Assembly (NCBI RefSeq): GCF_900099965.1
Contig: NZ_FNDJ01000001.1
Span: 107,597-171,596 of the forward strand
Direction of reading: 5' to 3'
Source: Nonomuraea jiangxiensis
GTDB lineage: Bacteria > Actinomycetota > Actinomycetes > Streptosporangiales > Streptosporangiaceae
Length of the DNA: 64,000 bases
Shown here: piece by piece, positions 43,884 through 54,186 of the stretch
Layout: the number at the start of each line of letters is the position of its first letter
How positions within the stretch are numbered: position 1 is the first letter of the stretch
Position numbers and translations under genes: made by a program
The notes under the pieces: model-generated
Seen by the model: the letters and a program-made list of their open reading frames with translations, nothing else
The model's database searches: none
Told to the model about the DNA's origin: nothing

Positions 43884-44594
43884 CTATGAGACGAACAGCC
43901 TGACCTCGGCCGTGGCGTGCCGCTCGGCCAGCAGGTCCAGCGCCGGTGCCGAGCACGCGGGCAACGCCGCCCACCCGGGGTCCTGGTGGACGGCGGCGCG
44001 GCAGGCCCCTGCGGTCACCGCGGTGAGGTCGGGGGCGAGGGTCGCCAGCAGGCCGTGTACGGCGACCGGGTCCAGGCCCAGCAGCCGGACCGCCGCCGTC
44101 GCCGGTCCGCTGATCGCGTGGTAGGCCGCCGCCATGGCCGCCTCCTCCGGCGTGGCGCCCGCCGCGTGCGCCGCCGTGCCGAGCGCGATCGGGTGGTGTG
44201 GGTTGGGCGACTCGGCCGCCAGCCCGTCCAGCACCGGCGACGGCCACACGCGGCGGGCGACCCGCAGCAGTAGCCGCCCCTGCGTCCTGGAGGCGTGCCG
44301 CTGGGCCGGGCTCGCGGTCCTGGCGTCCACCTCGGCATCGAGCCGCCCCCAGAGCGGCGTTCCGGGAGTGCCGGTGATGGGGGCCGTGGTCGTGCTCGCG
44401 GCGTGGGCACAGGCGGCGGCGGTCAGGGCGGCCGTGACGGCGCCCGCGGTGTGCAGGCGGCCCTTCAGGAAGGCCGCCAGCGTGGGGACGTCGTGGACCG
44501 CCCCCGAGGCGATGGCCTGTTCGGTGCCGCCCGAGTGGGCGTGCCCGCCGGCCGGGAGGCGGGAGTCGGTGAGGAGCAGCAGAGCCGGGTGCAT
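43884..44594 (-). CDS. ureF: Urease accessory protein UreF
   Basis: UreF bridges UreG and UreD in the urease activation complex and may act as a GTPase-activating factor. The 236-residue helical protein begins [24 protein letters not shown], with the DSxxPxGxxxHSxG motif, and continues through [21 protein letters not shown]. It overlaps the ureC stop by one base (TGATG). Confidence 0.92.
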   Translation of the reverse strand: MHPALLLLTDSRLPAGGHAHSGGTEQAIASGAVHDVPTLAAFLKGRLHTAGAVTAALTAAACAHAASTTTAPITGTPGTPLWGRLDAEVDARTASPAQRHASRTQGRLLLRVARRVWPSPVLDGLAAESPNPHHPIALGTAAHAAGATPEEAAMAAAYHAISGPATAAVRLLGLDPVAVHGLLATLAPDLTAVTAGACRAAVHQDPGWAALPACSAPALDLLAERHATAEVRLFVS

Positions 44595-46303
44595 CAGAAC
44601 AGGAAGTAACGCTGGGCCATGGGCAGGCTGGTGGCGGGGGAGGGTTCGATGAGTTCGCCGTCGACGCGGACCTCGAACGTGTCGGGCGCCACCTCGATCC
44701 TCGGCGTCGCGTCGTTGAGGGGCATCGCGGACTTCCCGCGCTTACGTACGTCCTGGACAACGGCCAGCCGGCGGCGTACGGCGAGCCTGTCGGCGAGGCC
44801 GGCCTCCAGCGCCAGGGGAGAGACGAAGTGCAGGGAGGTGGCCGCGGCGGTCACCGGCACGGCGCCGAACATGGGACGGGGGAGCACCGGCTGGGGCGTG
44901 GGGATGGAGGCGTTGGCGTCGCCCATCTGGGCCCAGGCCACCACGCCGCCCTTGAGCACGAGGTCCGGCTTGACCCCGAAGAAGGCCGGGTCCCAGAGAA
45001 CGAGGTCGGCGAGCTTGCCGGGCTCGACGGAGCCGATCTCGGCGTCCAGCCCGTGGGCGATAGCCGGACATATCGTATATTTCGCGACATATCGCTGGGC
45101 GCGCAGGTTATCCGCGGGCCCGTCCCCCAGCACCCCCCGCCGCGCCTTCATGACGTGCGCCGTCTGCCAGGTCCGGATGATCGTCTCCCCGATGCGCCCC
45201 ATGGCCTGGGAGTCCGAGCCGATGATCGAGATCGCCCCCAGGTCGTGCAGCACGTCCTCGGCGGCCATCGTGGCGGGCCTGATGCGGGACTCGGCGAAGG
45301 CCAGGTCCTCGGGGATCGACGGGTTGAGGTGGTGGCAGACCATCAGCATGTCGAGGTGCTCGTCGAGCGTGTTGACGGTGTGCGGCCGGGTCGGGTTGGT
45401 GGAGGAGGGCAGGACGTTCGGATAGGAGGCCACCCGGATGATGTCCGGCGCGTGACCCCCGCCCGCCCCCTCCGTGTGGTACGCGTGGATCGTCCGGTCC
45501 CCGATGGCCGCCAGCGTCGACTCGACGAACCCGGCCTCGTTCAGCGTGTCGGTGTGGATCGTGACCTGCACCCCGCAGGCGTCGGCCACGCTCAGGCAGG
45601 CGTCGATGGCGGCCGGCGTGGTCCCCCAGTCCTCGTGCAGCTTGAACCCTGAGGCCCCGGCCCGCAACTGCTCCGTCAGCCCGTCGGCGCTGACGGTGTT
45701 GCCCTTGCCGAGCAGCGCGAAGTTCAGTGGGTACGCGTCCAGCGACTCCAGCATCCGGCCCAGATACCAGGCCCCGGTGACGGTCGTGGCCTTGGTGCCC
45801 TCGACCGGCCCGGTGCCGCCCCCGACGATCGTCGTGACACCGGAGCCGATGGCCTCGTCCAGCAGTTGCGGGCAGATGAGGTGGACGTGGGAGTCGACGG
45901 CCCCGGCGGTGAGGATCTTGCCGTTGCCCGCGAGGACCTCCGTGGACGGGCCGATGACCACGTCCACGCCGTCCATGGTGTCGGGGTTGCCGGCCTTGCC
46001 GACGGCCTGGATGCGCCCGTCGCGGACGCCGATGTCGGCCTTCACCACGCCCCAGTGGTCGAGGATCACCACGCCGGTGATGACCAGGTCGGCCGCGCCC
46101 TCCGCGCGGGTGGTCCTGGCCTGCCCCATGGACTCGCGGATCACCTTGCCGCCGCCGAACACCGCCTCGTCCCCGGGCCCGGCGGCCCCCATCGACCGGT
46201 CCTCGGTGACCTCCACGAACAGGTCGGTGTCGGCCAGCCGGATCCGGTCGCCGACGGTGGGCCCGTAGAGCGCCGCGTAGCGGGCGCGCGAGATCTCATA
46301 CAT
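44594..46303 (-). CDS. ureC: Urease subunit alpha
   Basis: UreC holds the dinickel active site that hydrolyses urea to ammonia and carbamate. The 569-residue protein has the standard motifs: [19 protein letters not shown] (His-x-His nickel ligands), FALLGKGN with the Lys that is carbamylated, HEDWGTT, HIDTLNE-like [32 protein letters not shown] (the mobile flap with catalytic His), and [12 protein letters not shown]-terminal [28 protein letters not shown] is typical. It overlaps ureB by eight bases. Confidence 0.97.
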   Translation of the reverse strand: MYEISRARYAALYGPTVGDRIRLADTDLFVEVTEDRSMGAAGPGDEAVFGGGKVIRESMGQARTTRAEGAADLVITGVVILDHWGVVKADIGVRDGRIQAVGKAGNPDTMDGVDVVIGPSTEVLAGNGKILTAGAVDSHVHLICPQLLDEAIGSGVTTIVGGGTGPVEGTKATTVTGAWYLGRMLESLDAYPLNFALLGKGNTVSADGLTEQLRAGASGFKLHEDWGTTPAAIDACLSVADACGVQVTIHTDTLNEAGFVESTLAAIGDRTIHAYHTEGAGGGHAPDIIRVASYPNVLPSSTNPTRPHTVNTLDEHLDMLMVCHHLNPSIPEDLAFAESRIRPATMAAEDVLHDLGAISIIGSDSQAMGRIGETIIRTWQTAHVMKARRGVLGDGPADNLRAQRYVAKYTICPAIAHGLDAEIGSVEPGKLADLVLWDPAFFGVKPDLVLKGGVVAWAQMGDANASIPTPQPVLPRPMFGAVPVTAAATSLHFVSPLALEAGLADRLAVRRRLAVVQDVRKRGKSAMPLNDATPRIEVAPDTFEVRVDGELIEPSPATSLPMAQRYFLF

Positions 46304-46607
46304 CGAGCGGCCCCGCCCACTCCGGCCGCAGGCCCGGCACCACCCGGTTGCCCGCGATCGGCACCAGGGTCACGTCCCGCTCGATACCCGGCTCGAACCT
46401 GACCGCCGTCCCGGCCGGCACGTCCAGTCGCATCCCCCAGGCCGCCTTCCGGTCGAATTGCAGCCCCGGGTTGGCGGCCGCGAAGTGGTAGTGCGAGCCC
46501 ACCTGCACCGGCCGGTCGGCGGTGTTGACCACCCGCACCGTCACCCGCTCGCGCCCGGGGTTGAGCGCCAGGGTGCCCTCGGGGTGCAGGAATTCGCCGG
46601 GGATCAC
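46296..46607 (-). CDS. ureB: Urease subunit beta
   Basis: A 103-residue structural subunit. It starts [53 protein letters not shown], the typical UreB beta-barrel beginning. The GTG overlaps the ureA stop (GTGA); an open frame runs further back but is in ureA. The end overlaps ureC by eight bases. Confidence 0.95.
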   Translation of the reverse strand: MIPGEFLHPEGTLALNPGRERVTVRVVNTADRPVQVGSHYHFAAANPGLQFDRKAAWGMRLDVPAGTAVRFEPGIERDVTLVPIAGNRVVPGLRPEWAGPLDV

Positions 46608-46906
46608 GGGATCGGCCTGTGCACGGTGACCAGCTTGGTGCCGTCCGGGAACGTGGCCTCGATCTGCACGGTGTCCAGCATCTCCGGCACGCCCTCCATG
46701 ACGTCGGCCCGGCCCAGCACCGACCGGCCGGCCTCCATCAACTCGGCCACGGTGCGCCCGTCCCTGGCCCCCTCCATCAGGAACGACGCGATGACGGCGG
46801 TGGCCTCGGGATGATTGAGCAGCAGGCCCCTGGCCCGCCGCTCGCGCGCCACCCCGGCGGCGACATGGATGAGCAGCCGCTCCTGCTCGTGTGAGGTAAG
46901 CCGCAT
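46604..46906 (-). CDS. ureA: Urease subunit gamma
   Basis: First gene of the ureABCFGD operon; 100 residues starting [64 protein letters not shown], the usual UreA. TATGGT lies seven bases before the ATG, with no ribosome site, so the operon message seems leaderless. The frame extends slightly upstream but lacks support. Divergent from urtA with ~200 bases between. Confidence 0.95.
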   Translation of the reverse strand: MRLTSHEQERLLIHVAAGVARERRARGLLLNHPEATAVIASFLMEGARDGRTVAELMEAGRSVLGRADVMEGVPEMLDTVQIEATFPDGTKLVTVHRPIP

Positions 46907-46913
46907 GGCCCGG

Positions 46914-46919
46914 ACCATA
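46914..46919 (-). promoter_or_regulatory. -10 element of the urease operon
   Basis: TATGGT read leftward, seven bases before ATG 46906. No well-matched -35 box is seen. Confidence 0.5.
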
Positions 46920-47105
46920 GGAACCGGCCGTTTCCACACTGTTGCCGGGCGATGTCGTGTTGGTTTCGCCCTGCGGCGAACCGCCGTATGTCGGGTTTTG
47001 TGCATTTGTGAATACTTGGCAATGGCCAATTAACATCCGGGATCTTCCCGGGAAATTTCGCGGAGTCACCTTTCTCGCAGTACCGGTCGGCAGGAAGGAA
47101 CCTCC

Positions 47106-48311
47106 GTGCGCATCTCCCGCCCGATTCTCTCCGGACTGCTCGCCTTAGCCCTCACGGCCTGCGGGTCCGGAGCCGCGCCCGCCGCCGACTCCGACGAGAT
47201 CAAGGTCGGGCTCCTGCACTCGCTCAGCGGCACGATGGCGATCAGCGAGGTCACCGTCCGCGACGCCGAGCTGCTCGCGATCGAGGAGATCAACAAGGCC
47301 GGCGGCGTGCTGGGCAAGAAGCTCGTCCCCGTGGTGGAGGACGGGGCCTCCGACTGGCCCACGTTCGCGGAGAAGGCCACCAAACTCATCCGGCAGGACA
47401 AGGTCGCCACCGTCTTCGGCGGCTGGACCTCGGCCAGCAGGAAGGCGATGCTCCCGGTCTTCGAGCGTTACAAGGCGCTGCTGTGGTATCCGGTGCAGTA
47501 CGAGGGCCTGGAGAGCTCGCCGTACATCTTCTACACCGGCGCCACCACCAACCAGCAGATCATCCCCGGCCTGGACTACCTGAAGGAGCAGGGCAAGAAG
47601 TCGTTGTTCCTGGTCGGCAGCGACTACGTCTTCCCGCGCACGGCCAACAAGATCATCAAGGCGTACGCGGCCTCGAACGGGATGACGATCCTCGGCGAGG
47701 AGTACACGCCGCTGGGCCACACCGAATACTCCACCCTGGTCAACAAGGTCATGGGGGCCAAGCCGGACGCGGTCTTCAACACGCTCAACGGCGACAGCAA
47801 CGTCGCGTTCTTCAAGCAGTTCAAGAGCGCCGGGGGCACGGCGGAGAGCATGCCGGTGCTGTCGGTGAGCATCGCCGAGGAGGAGGTCACCGGCATCGGC
47901 GTGGACAACGTCGCCGGCCATCCGGTCGCCTGGAACTACTACCAGACCACCGACACCCCGGCGAACACCGCCTTCGTCAAGGCGTACAAGGCCAAGTACG
48001 GCGCCGCCAAGGTCACGAGCGACCCCATGGAGGCCGGCTACAACGCCGTCTACCTGTGGGCCGAGGCCGTCAAGAAGGCGGGCACGACCGAGGTCGAGGC
48101 CGTCAGGAAGGCCGCGCCCGGCATCGCGCTGGAACGGCCCGAGGGCCTGGTCACCATCGACGGCGACAACCAGCACATGTACAAGACCGCCCGCATCGGG
48201 ATCATCCAGCCGGACGGGCTGATCAAGCAGGTCTGGGACTCGGACCGGCCGATCAAGCCCGACCCCTACCTCAAGGGCTACCCGTGGGCGGCCGGGCTGG
48301 CGGGCCAGTGA
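47106..48311 (+). CDS. urtA: Urea ABC transporter substrate-binding lipoprotein
   Basis: UrtA captures urea (and short amides) outside the membrane for the UrtBCDE importer. The 401-residue protein has a lipobox (LTAC, Cys19) and then [60 protein letters not shown] and [32 protein letters not shown], the conserved UrtA signature. The GTG has aggaagga upstream. The five urt genes overlap or nearly overlap, so one operon. Confidence 0.94.
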   Translation: MRISRPILSGLLALALTACGSGAAPAADSDEIKVGLLHSLSGTMAISEVTVRDAELLAIEEINKAGGVLGKKLVPVVEDGASDWPTFAEKATKLIRQDKVATVFGGWTSASRKAMLPVFERYKALLWYPVQYEGLESSPYIFYTGATTNQQIIPGLDYLKEQGKKSLFLVGSDYVFPRTANKIIKAYAASNGMTILGEEYTPLGHTEYSTLVNKVMGAKPDAVFNTLNGDSNVAFFKQFKSAGGTAESMPVLSVSIAEEEVTGIGVDNVAGHPVAWNYYQTTDTPANTAFVKAYKAKYGAAKVTSDPMEAGYNAVYLWAEAVKKAGTTEVEAVRKAAPGIALERPEGLVTIDGDNQHMYKTARIGIIQPDGLIKQVWDSDRPIKPDPYLKGYPWAAGLAGQ

Positions 48312-49159
48312 TGCCGGCCTTCCTCAACCAGCTTCCCATCGGGCTGTCCATCGGGGCGGTGCTGCTGCTCATCGCGCTCGGGCTGACGTTCACGTTCGGG
48401 CAGATGGGGGTGATCAACATGGCCCATGGCGAGTTCATCATGGCGGGCGCGTACACCGCGTTCCTGCTGGGGGACCTCCTGGCGGCGTTGCCGGTGGCGT
48501 TCCTGGTGGCCGGGGTGATGGGGCTGGTCCTGGAGCGGGCCGCCATCCGGCACTTCTACCGGCGGCCGCTGGACACGCTGCTGCTGACCTGGGGCGTCAG
48601 CCTGGTGCTGCAGCAGCTCGCCCGTGACCTGTTCGGCGCGCCCAACGTGCAGGTGCCCGCGCCCTCCTGGCTGGCCGGTGGGGTGGGGATCCTGCCGTAC
48701 AACCGGCTGTTCATCATGGGGCTCGCGGTCGCGGGGGTGGTCGCGGTCTGGGTGTACCTCACGCGCACCAAGCTCGGCCGCCGGACCCAGGCCGTGGTGC
48801 AGAACCGGCAGCTCGCCGCCACCAGTGGCATCGACACCGGCCGGGTGGACATGCTGACGTTCTTCATCGGGTCGGGGCTGGCGGGCGTGGCCGGGGTGGC
48901 GCTGACGCTCATCGGGCCGGTGGGGCCGGCGCTCGGCACGTACTACATCGTGGACGCGTTCCTGGTCGTCGTGGCCGGCGGGCTCGGGCAGCTGCGCGGC
49001 GCGGTGCTGGCCGCGATCGCGCTGGGGCTGCTCAACTCCTACGCCGAGTTCTGGTCGGACGCCTCGCTCGCCAAGGTGATCGTTTTCGCCGTGGTGATCG
49101 CGTTCTTGCAGGTGCGGCCGCAGGGGCTGTTCGTGCTCAGGTCGAGGGTGCTCACATGA
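48311..49159 (+). CDS. urtB: Urea ABC transporter permease UrtB
   Basis: A LivH-type permease of 282 residues with eight or so helices, starting [51 protein letters not shown]. The GQMGVINMAHGEF motif is typical of branched-chain amino-acid and urea permeases. Start ATG 48311 shares a base with the urtA stop (GTGATG). The end overlaps urtC by four bases. Confidence 0.93.
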   Translation: MPAFLNQLPIGLSIGAVLLLIALGLTFTFGQMGVINMAHGEFIMAGAYTAFLLGDLLAALPVAFLVAGVMGLVLERAAIRHFYRRPLDTLLLTWGVSLVLQQLARDLFGAPNVQVPAPSWLAGGVGILPYNRLFIMGLAVAGVVAVWVYLTRTKLGRRTQAVVQNRQLAATSGIDTGRVDMLTFFIGSGLAGVAGVALTLIGPVGPALGTYYIVDAFLVVVAGGLGQLRGAVLAAIALGLLNSYAEFWSDASLAKVIVFAVVIAFLQVRPQGLFVLRSRVLT

Positions 49160-50172
49160 TCAGACGACATCTGCCCTTCGCGACGGTGGCCGTGATCGCG
49201 CTGGTGGCCGCCCCGCTGCTGCTGGAGCCGTTCCGGCTGGGGTTGCTGGCCAAGTACCTCTGCTACGCGATCGTCGCGCTGGGGATCGGGCTGGCCTGGG
49301 GGCAGGGCGGCATGCTCACCCTCGGGCAGGGCGTGTTCTTCGGGCTCGGCGGCTACTCCATGGCGATGTACCTCAAGCTCGCCGAGGGCGGCGGGCTGCC
49401 GGACTTCATGGTCTGGAGCGGGGTGGAGGAGCTGCCCGCGCTGTGGGTGCCGTTCGCCAACCCGGTCTTCGCTCTCGGGATGGCGGTCCTCGGGCCCGTG
49501 GCGCTCGCGCTGGTCCTGGGCACGCTGGTGTTCCGGCAGCGGGTGCGCGGCGCGTACTTCGCCATCCTCACCCAGGCCCTGGCCGCCGCCATGGTCATCC
49601 TGCTCGTCGGCCAGCAGGGCCTGACCGGCGGCACCAACGGCATGACGAACTTCTTCGAGCTGTTCGGCCAGGACCTCGCGGAGGACTCCACGCAGCGCGG
49701 GCTCTACCTGGTGGTGGCCGGCGTGCTGGGCGTCCTCTACCTGGCCACCCGGCAGCTCGTCCAGAGCCGGTACGGCCGGCTGCTCGTCGCTGTGCGGGAC
49801 GGCGAGGACCGGGTGCGCTTCCTCGGCTACGACCCGGCCCTGGTCAAGACCGTCACCTTCGCCGCCTCGGCGGGCATGGCGGGGCTGGCGGGCGCACTGT
49901 TCGTACCGGTCGTCGGCATCATCTCGCCCGCCCTGCTCGGCGTGGTGCCCTCGCTGGAGCTGGTCGTCGCGGTGGCGGTGGGCGGGCGGCACGCGCTGGC
50001 CGGTGCCGTGCTCGGCGCGGTCGTCATGGGCTACGCCAAGACCGCCCTCAGCGAGCAGTTCGCAGGCGGCTGGCTGTACCTGCAGGGCGCGCTGTTCATC
50101 CTGGTCATGACCTTGGCCCCGAAGGGTGTCGTGGGGCTGGCGGGGAGGTTGCGCCGTGCTCGAACTACGTGA
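49156..50172 (+). CDS. urtC: Urea ABC transporter permease UrtC
   Basis: A LivM-type permease of 338 residues, with YAIVALGIGLAWGQGGMLTLGQGVFFGLGGYSMAMYLKLAEGGGLPDFMVWSGVEELPALWVPF as the urea-transporter-specific loop, then YFAILTQALAAAMVILLVGQQGLTGGTNG and SAGMAGLAGALFVPVVGIISPA. ATG start overlaps urtB; the end overlaps urtD by 17 bases. Confidence 0.93.
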   Translation: MIRRHLPFATVAVIALVAAPLLLEPFRLGLLAKYLCYAIVALGIGLAWGQGGMLTLGQGVFFGLGGYSMAMYLKLAEGGGLPDFMVWSGVEELPALWVPFANPVFALGMAVLGPVALALVLGTLVFRQRVRGAYFAILTQALAAAMVILLVGQQGLTGGTNGMTNFFELFGQDLAEDSTQRGLYLVVAGVLGVLYLATRQLVQSRYGRLLVAVRDGEDRVRFLGYDPALVKTVTFAASAGMAGLAGALFVPVVGIISPALLGVVPSLELVVAVAVGGRHALAGAVLGAVVMGYAKTALSEQFAGGWLYLQGALFILVMTLAPKGVVGLAGRLRRARTT

Positions 50173-50905
50173 CGTACACGTCGTGTTCGACGGGTTCCGC
50201 GCGCTCGACGGCGTGGACCTGACCGTGCCGGAAGGCGAGCTGCGCTTCCTCATCGGCCCCAACGGCGCGGGCAAGACCACGCTGATCGACGTGATCACCG
50301 GCCTGACCAGGCCCACGGCGGGCAGCGTACGGTTCGGGGGGCACGACCTGGTGGGCCGGAAGGAGCACCGGATCGTCCGGCTCGGCGTGGGCCGCACCTT
50401 CCAGACCTCGGTGGTGTTCGAGGAGCTCACCGTGGTGGAGAACCTCGACCTCGCGGCCAGCTTCCGCCGGCCGCTGTGGTCGCTGGCCAGGCGGCGCAGG
50501 GGCGTGTCGGAGGCGGTCGCCGAGGCCCTGGCCAGGACCGGGCTCGAAGAGCTCGCCGAACGTTCAGCGGGCGTTCTCTCCCACGGCCAGCGGCAGTGGC
50601 TGGAGATCGGCATGCTGCTGGCGCAGCGGCCCCGGCTGCTGCTGCTGGACGAGCCGGTGGCGGGCATGTCCGGCGACGAACGCGAGCGCACCGGTGAACT
50701 GCTCACCCAGATCGCCGCCGACCACACGGTGATCGTGGTGGAGCACGACATGGAGTTCCTGCGGCGGCACGCCTCGACGGTGACCGTGCTGCACGAGGGC
50801 AAGGTGCTCGTGGAGGGATCGGTGGAGCAGGTCAGCGCCGATCCCCGGGTGCAGGAGGTCTATCTGGGGAGGAGGTCCACCGATGCTGTCGGTAACCGGC
50901 CTTGA
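50156..50905 (+). CDS. urtD: Urea ABC transporter ATP-binding protein UrtD
   Basis: A LivG-type ATPase of 249 residues. Walker A GPNGAGKTT, signature LSHGQRQWLEIGML (typical UrtD), Walker B LLLLDEPVAGM, and switch EHDMEF. GTG 50156 (VLELRDVHVVFDGFRAL) is preceded by ggggagg at seven bases; a longer frame from 50126 is urtC-coding in another frame. Confidence 0.94.
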   Translation: MLELRDVHVVFDGFRALDGVDLTVPEGELRFLIGPNGAGKTTLIDVITGLTRPTAGSVRFGGHDLVGRKEHRIVRLGVGRTFQTSVVFEELTVVENLDLAASFRRPLWSLARRRRGVSEAVAEALARTGLEELAERSAGVLSHGQRQWLEIGMLLAQRPRLLLLDEPVAGMSGDERERTGELLTQIAADHTVIVVEHDMEFLRRHASTVTVLHEGKVLVEGSVEQVSADPRVQEVYLGRRSTDAVGNRP

Positions 50906-51572
50906 GTCGGGGTACGGGCGGGCCCGCGTGCTGTTCGGGGTCTCGCTGGAGGTCGAGCCGGGACAGCTGGTGTGCGTCATGGGACGCAATGGCGTCGGCA
51001 AGACGACGCTGCTCAACACCGTCATCGGCGTGCTGCCCGCGACGGCCGGCACGGTCACGTTCGACGGCCGCGACATCACCCGGCTGAAGCCGCACGAGCG
51101 GGTGCGGCTCGGCATGGCCTACGTGCCGCAGGGCCACCAGTGCTTCCCCACGCTCTCGGTGCTCGGCAACCTGCTGATCACGGTGGAGGCCGCCAAGCAG
51201 CCGCGCGCGGCCATCGACGCGGCCCTGGAGGTCTTCCCCGCGCTGCGGCCGCTGCTCAAGCGCAGCGCCGGGCACCTGTCGGGCGGCCAGCAGCAGCAGC
51301 TCGCCATGGCCCGCGCGCTGGTGACCAAGCCCCGCCTGCTCATCCTGGACGAGCCGACCGAGGGCATCCAGCCGTCGATCGTGCTGGAGATCGAGGCGGC
51401 CATCCAGCGGCTGCACGCGGCGGGGCTGGCCGTGCTGCTCGTGGAGCAGTACCTGGACATCGCGCTGCGGCTGGCCGACCGGTTCGTCATCCTGGACGGC
51501 GGGCAGGTCGTGCGCACCGGGGCCGCCGAGGAGCTGCACGGCGAGGAGGTGCGCCGCCTGCTCGCGGTGTAG
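50883..51572 (+). CDS. urtE: Urea ABC transporter ATP-binding protein UrtE
   Basis: A LivF-type ATPase of 229 residues. Walker A GRNGVGKTTLLNTVIG, PQGHQCFPTLSV, signature LSGGQQQQLAMAR, Walker B LLILDEPTEGIQPSI (diagnostic of UrtE), and EQYLDIAL. ATG 50883 overlaps urtD by 23 bases with ggaggag just upstream. Last gene of urtABCDE, convergent with the AfsR-like regulator. Confidence 0.95.
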   Translation: MLSVTGLESGYGRARVLFGVSLEVEPGQLVCVMGRNGVGKTTLLNTVIGVLPATAGTVTFDGRDITRLKPHERVRLGMAYVPQGHQCFPTLSVLGNLLITVEAAKQPRAAIDAALEVFPALRPLLKRSAGHLSGGQQQQLAMARALVTKPRLLILDEPTEGIQPSIVLEIEAAIQRLHAAGLAVLLVEQYLDIALRLADRFVILDGGQVVRTGAAEELHGEEVRRLLAV

Positions 51573-51583
51573 GAGCCCGCCCG

Positions 51584-54151
51584 CTAGTGACTCAGGAGGG
51601 CGCGGGCGTTCGCGGAGCCCTGGCGGTCGCCGGTGCGGTCGAAGATCTCCAGCGCCGCCGCGGCCAGCTCGCGGGCCCGCTCGGTGGCGCCCTCGGCCCG
51701 GTTCACCCTGGCCAGGACCAGCAGGGCCTGGGCGTCCAGCAGCCGGTCGCCCAAGCGTACGGCGATGCTCCTGGCCTGCTCGGCGGCGGCCCTGGCGGCC
51801 GGCTTGGCGGCCTGTGCCAGGTGGACGCCGGCCAGTTCGAGCAGAGCGTCCACGTGGCGGTGCCGGTCGCCCAGCTCGGCGAGGTGCGCGACGGCGGCCC
51901 GCAGGCGCCCGGCGGCCTCGTCGAGCCGGCCCGCGCGGCGCAGCACCGAGCCCAGCACCCGCTCCGCCTCGGCGGCGGCGCGCCGGTTGCCCGCCCCCGC
52001 CAGGCAGGTGAGCAGGGCCTGCTCGGCCTCCGCCAGGCGGCCCAGCTCCAGGTGCACGCGGCCGAGCCGGAGCCTGGCCTGGCCGGCCTCCCGGTCGCGC
52101 CCCAGCCGCTGGAACGTCTCCAGTGCCGGTAGCAGCCGCTCCTCCGCCCGCTGCCACTCGCGCCCGGCCAGGTGCAGGTCGCCGTGGTCGAGCAGGACGA
52201 GCGCCACGGCGGCGGTGTCCCGCGCCCGGGCCGCCGACTCCAGCGCCAGCCCGGCCACGGTCTGCCAGTCGTGCAGGAAACGGTGGCGGTCGAGGAAGGG
52301 CGCCAGCAGGTGCGCCAGCTGCCAGCACTCGCCGTCGAGCCCCGCCGCGTGCTGGTCGGCGACCAGGCTCACCAGGAACGCCCGCTCGGCCGCGAGCCAC
52401 TCCACCGAATCCCTGATGTCCCTGGTGGCCACGGCCGTGGCCGGATCGTCCGACACCAGCGGGAACCGCGAGGCCCGCACCCGCTCCAGCACGAACGCCG
52501 AGAGCTGCCCCAGCATCCCGGGCCCCGGTTGCTCGCGGGCGAACAGCCGGGTCAGGTCGTGCATCCGATAGCGGACCTGGCCCGCCACGTCGACCCCCGA
52601 GGTCTCCAGCAGCCCCGCGTCCACCAGCGCCTCCGCGTGCCCGCCGAACCGCTCGGTCACCCAGTCGGCGAAGTCGGGCGCGGACAGCGCGCCCAGCCCG
52701 CGCAGCGTGCGCCGGGCCGGCTCCGGCAGGCCGTCGAAGCCGATGGCGAGCACGCTGCGCACGGTCTGGTCGCCCGCGTGCAGCCGGTCGAGCCGCCCCT
52801 GCTCGTCCTCCAGCAGCCCGACGAGGTAGTCCACCGTCCACTCCGGCCTGGCCGCCAGCCGGGAGCCGGCGATGCGCAGCGCGATCGGCAGGCCGCCACA
52901 GAAGCGCGCCAGCCGGCGCAGCGCGTCGTCCGCCGGCCGGCCCGAGCACCTGACCAGCAGGTCGAGCGCCTCGCCGGCGTCCAGTACGCCCACGGACAAC
53001 CGCCGCGCGCCCGTGAGGCCGCCGAGCGGGGAGCGGCTCGTCACGATCGTCGGGCACGCGGTCAGCAGCGGCCGCACCTGCGCCTCGGTCACCGCGTTGT
53101 CCAGCAGCACCAGCAGCTTGCGGTTGGCCGCGTAGGTGCGGAACAGCCGCTCGCGCTGCTCCACCGGCGCCGGTATCGCCTGGGCCGGGCAGCCCAGCCA
53201 GCGCAGGAAGTCCTCCAGCACCGCCGCGGGGGCCGTCGTCTCGCGCAGGTCGGCGTACAGGATGCCGTCGGGGAAGCCTTCCCGCTGCCGCCAGGCCGCG
53301 TGCACGGCCAGCGCCGACTTGCCCGCGCCCGCCTGGCCGTGCACCACGACCAGCTCGCCGGCCACCTGGTCGAGCAGGGCGGCCCGGCCGGTGAAGTCGG
53401 CCACGTCGGGCGGCAGCAGCACCGGCGGGCCCGCCGAGACGTGCAGCGACACGTCGTCGTGCAGCATGCGGTGGTAGAGCAGTTGCAGCTCGGGATCGGG
53501 CTCGATGGCCAGCTCGCCGTCGAGCTGGTCGCGCAGCACGGCGTACGCGGCCAGCGCCTCCACCCGGCGGCCACTGCGGTAGAGGGCCAGCATGTAGTGC
53601 CCCCTGAACCGCTGCCACGTCGGATGCTGCCGGGTCAGCCGCCGCAACTCGGCCAGCAGCTCCCGGTGGCGCCCCGCGTCCAGGTCGGCCTGCACTCTGC
53701 GCTCCAGCGCCAGCAGCCGCAGCTCCTCCAGCTCCTCGCGCAGCCGCCGCGTCTCCAGCCAGCGCTCGCCCTCGGGGTCCACGTCCTCCAGCACCTCGCC
53801 CCGCCACAGGCCCAGCGCCTGCTGGTAGGCGCCCCGGTCCACGAAGAGCCGGAACCGGTCCACGTCGAGCTGCCCGTCGCCCAGGGTCAGCATGTACGAG
53901 CCGGACACAGTGGTGATCACGTCCTTGCCGACGAGCCGGCGGAGCTCGCCGACGTAGCCGCGTACGAGCGAGTCGGAGCGCTCGCCGCCCTCCCGCGGCC
54001 ACAGCAGCCGGCGCAGCCGCTCGACGGTCAGCGGGCGGCCCGCGTTCAGCAGGAACATCGCCAGCAGGTCGCGGTGCTTGGGCACCGTCGGCGTCCGGAT
54101 CGCGCCGTCTCCGCCGCGTACCTCAAGCGGGCCCATGATGCGGAATTCCAC
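51584..54151 (-). CDS. SARP/AfsR-type regulator with NB-ARC and TPR domains
   Basis: 855 residues. An OmpR-like winged helix starts the protein (VEFRIMGPLEVRGGDGAIRTPTVPKHRDLLAMFLLNAGRPLTVERLRRLLW), followed by a bacterial transcriptional activation domain (LDVDRFRLFVDRGAY ... LQLLYHRML), a P-loop NTPase (VVHGQAGAGKSALAVHAAW, later VLLDNA and CPTIVTSRSPLGGL), and C-terminal TPR-like helices. AfsR-type proteins activate secondary-metabolite or developmental genes. The target is unknown; it sits between urea transport and Mut7-C genes with no biosynthetic cluster visible. The GTG has gaagaagg upstream; the frame to 54469 is not used. Confidence 0.9.
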   Translation of the reverse strand: MEFRIMGPLEVRGGDGAIRTPTVPKHRDLLAMFLLNAGRPLTVERLRRLLWPREGGERSDSLVRGYVGELRRLVGKDVITTVSGSYMLTLGDGQLDVDRFRLFVDRGAYQQALGLWRGEVLEDVDPEGERWLETRRLREELEELRLLALERRVQADLDAGRHRELLAELRRLTRQHPTWQRFRGHYMLALYRSGRRVEALAAYAVLRDQLDGELAIEPDPELQLLYHRMLHDDVSLHVSAGPPVLLPPDVADFTGRAALLDQVAGELVVVHGQAGAGKSALAVHAAWRQREGFPDGILYADLRETTAPAAVLEDFLRWLGCPAQAIPAPVEQRERLFRTYAANRKLLVLLDNAVTEAQVRPLLTACPTIVTSRSPLGGLTGARRLSVGVLDAGEALDLLVRCSGRPADDALRRLARFCGGLPIALRIAGSRLAARPEWTVDYLVGLLEDEQGRLDRLHAGDQTVRSVLAIGFDGLPEPARRTLRGLGALSAPDFADWVTERFGGHAEALVDAGLLETSGVDVAGQVRYRMHDLTRLFAREQPGPGMLGQLSAFVLERVRASRFPLVSDDPATAVATRDIRDSVEWLAAERAFLVSLVADQHAAGLDGECWQLAHLLAPFLDRHRFLHDWQTVAGLALESAARARDTAAVALVLLDHGDLHLAGREWQRAEERLLPALETFQRLGRDREAGQARLRLGRVHLELGRLAEAEQALLTCLAGAGNRRAAAEAERVLGSVLRRAGRLDEAAGRLRAAVAHLAELGDRHRHVDALLELAGVHLAQAAKPAARAAAEQARSIAVRLGDRLLDAQALLVLARVNRAEGATERARELAAAALEIFDRTGDRQGSANARALLSH

Positions 54152-54186
54152 GCGACCTTCTTCCGGGAGCGTCCTGACGGTCCTTC

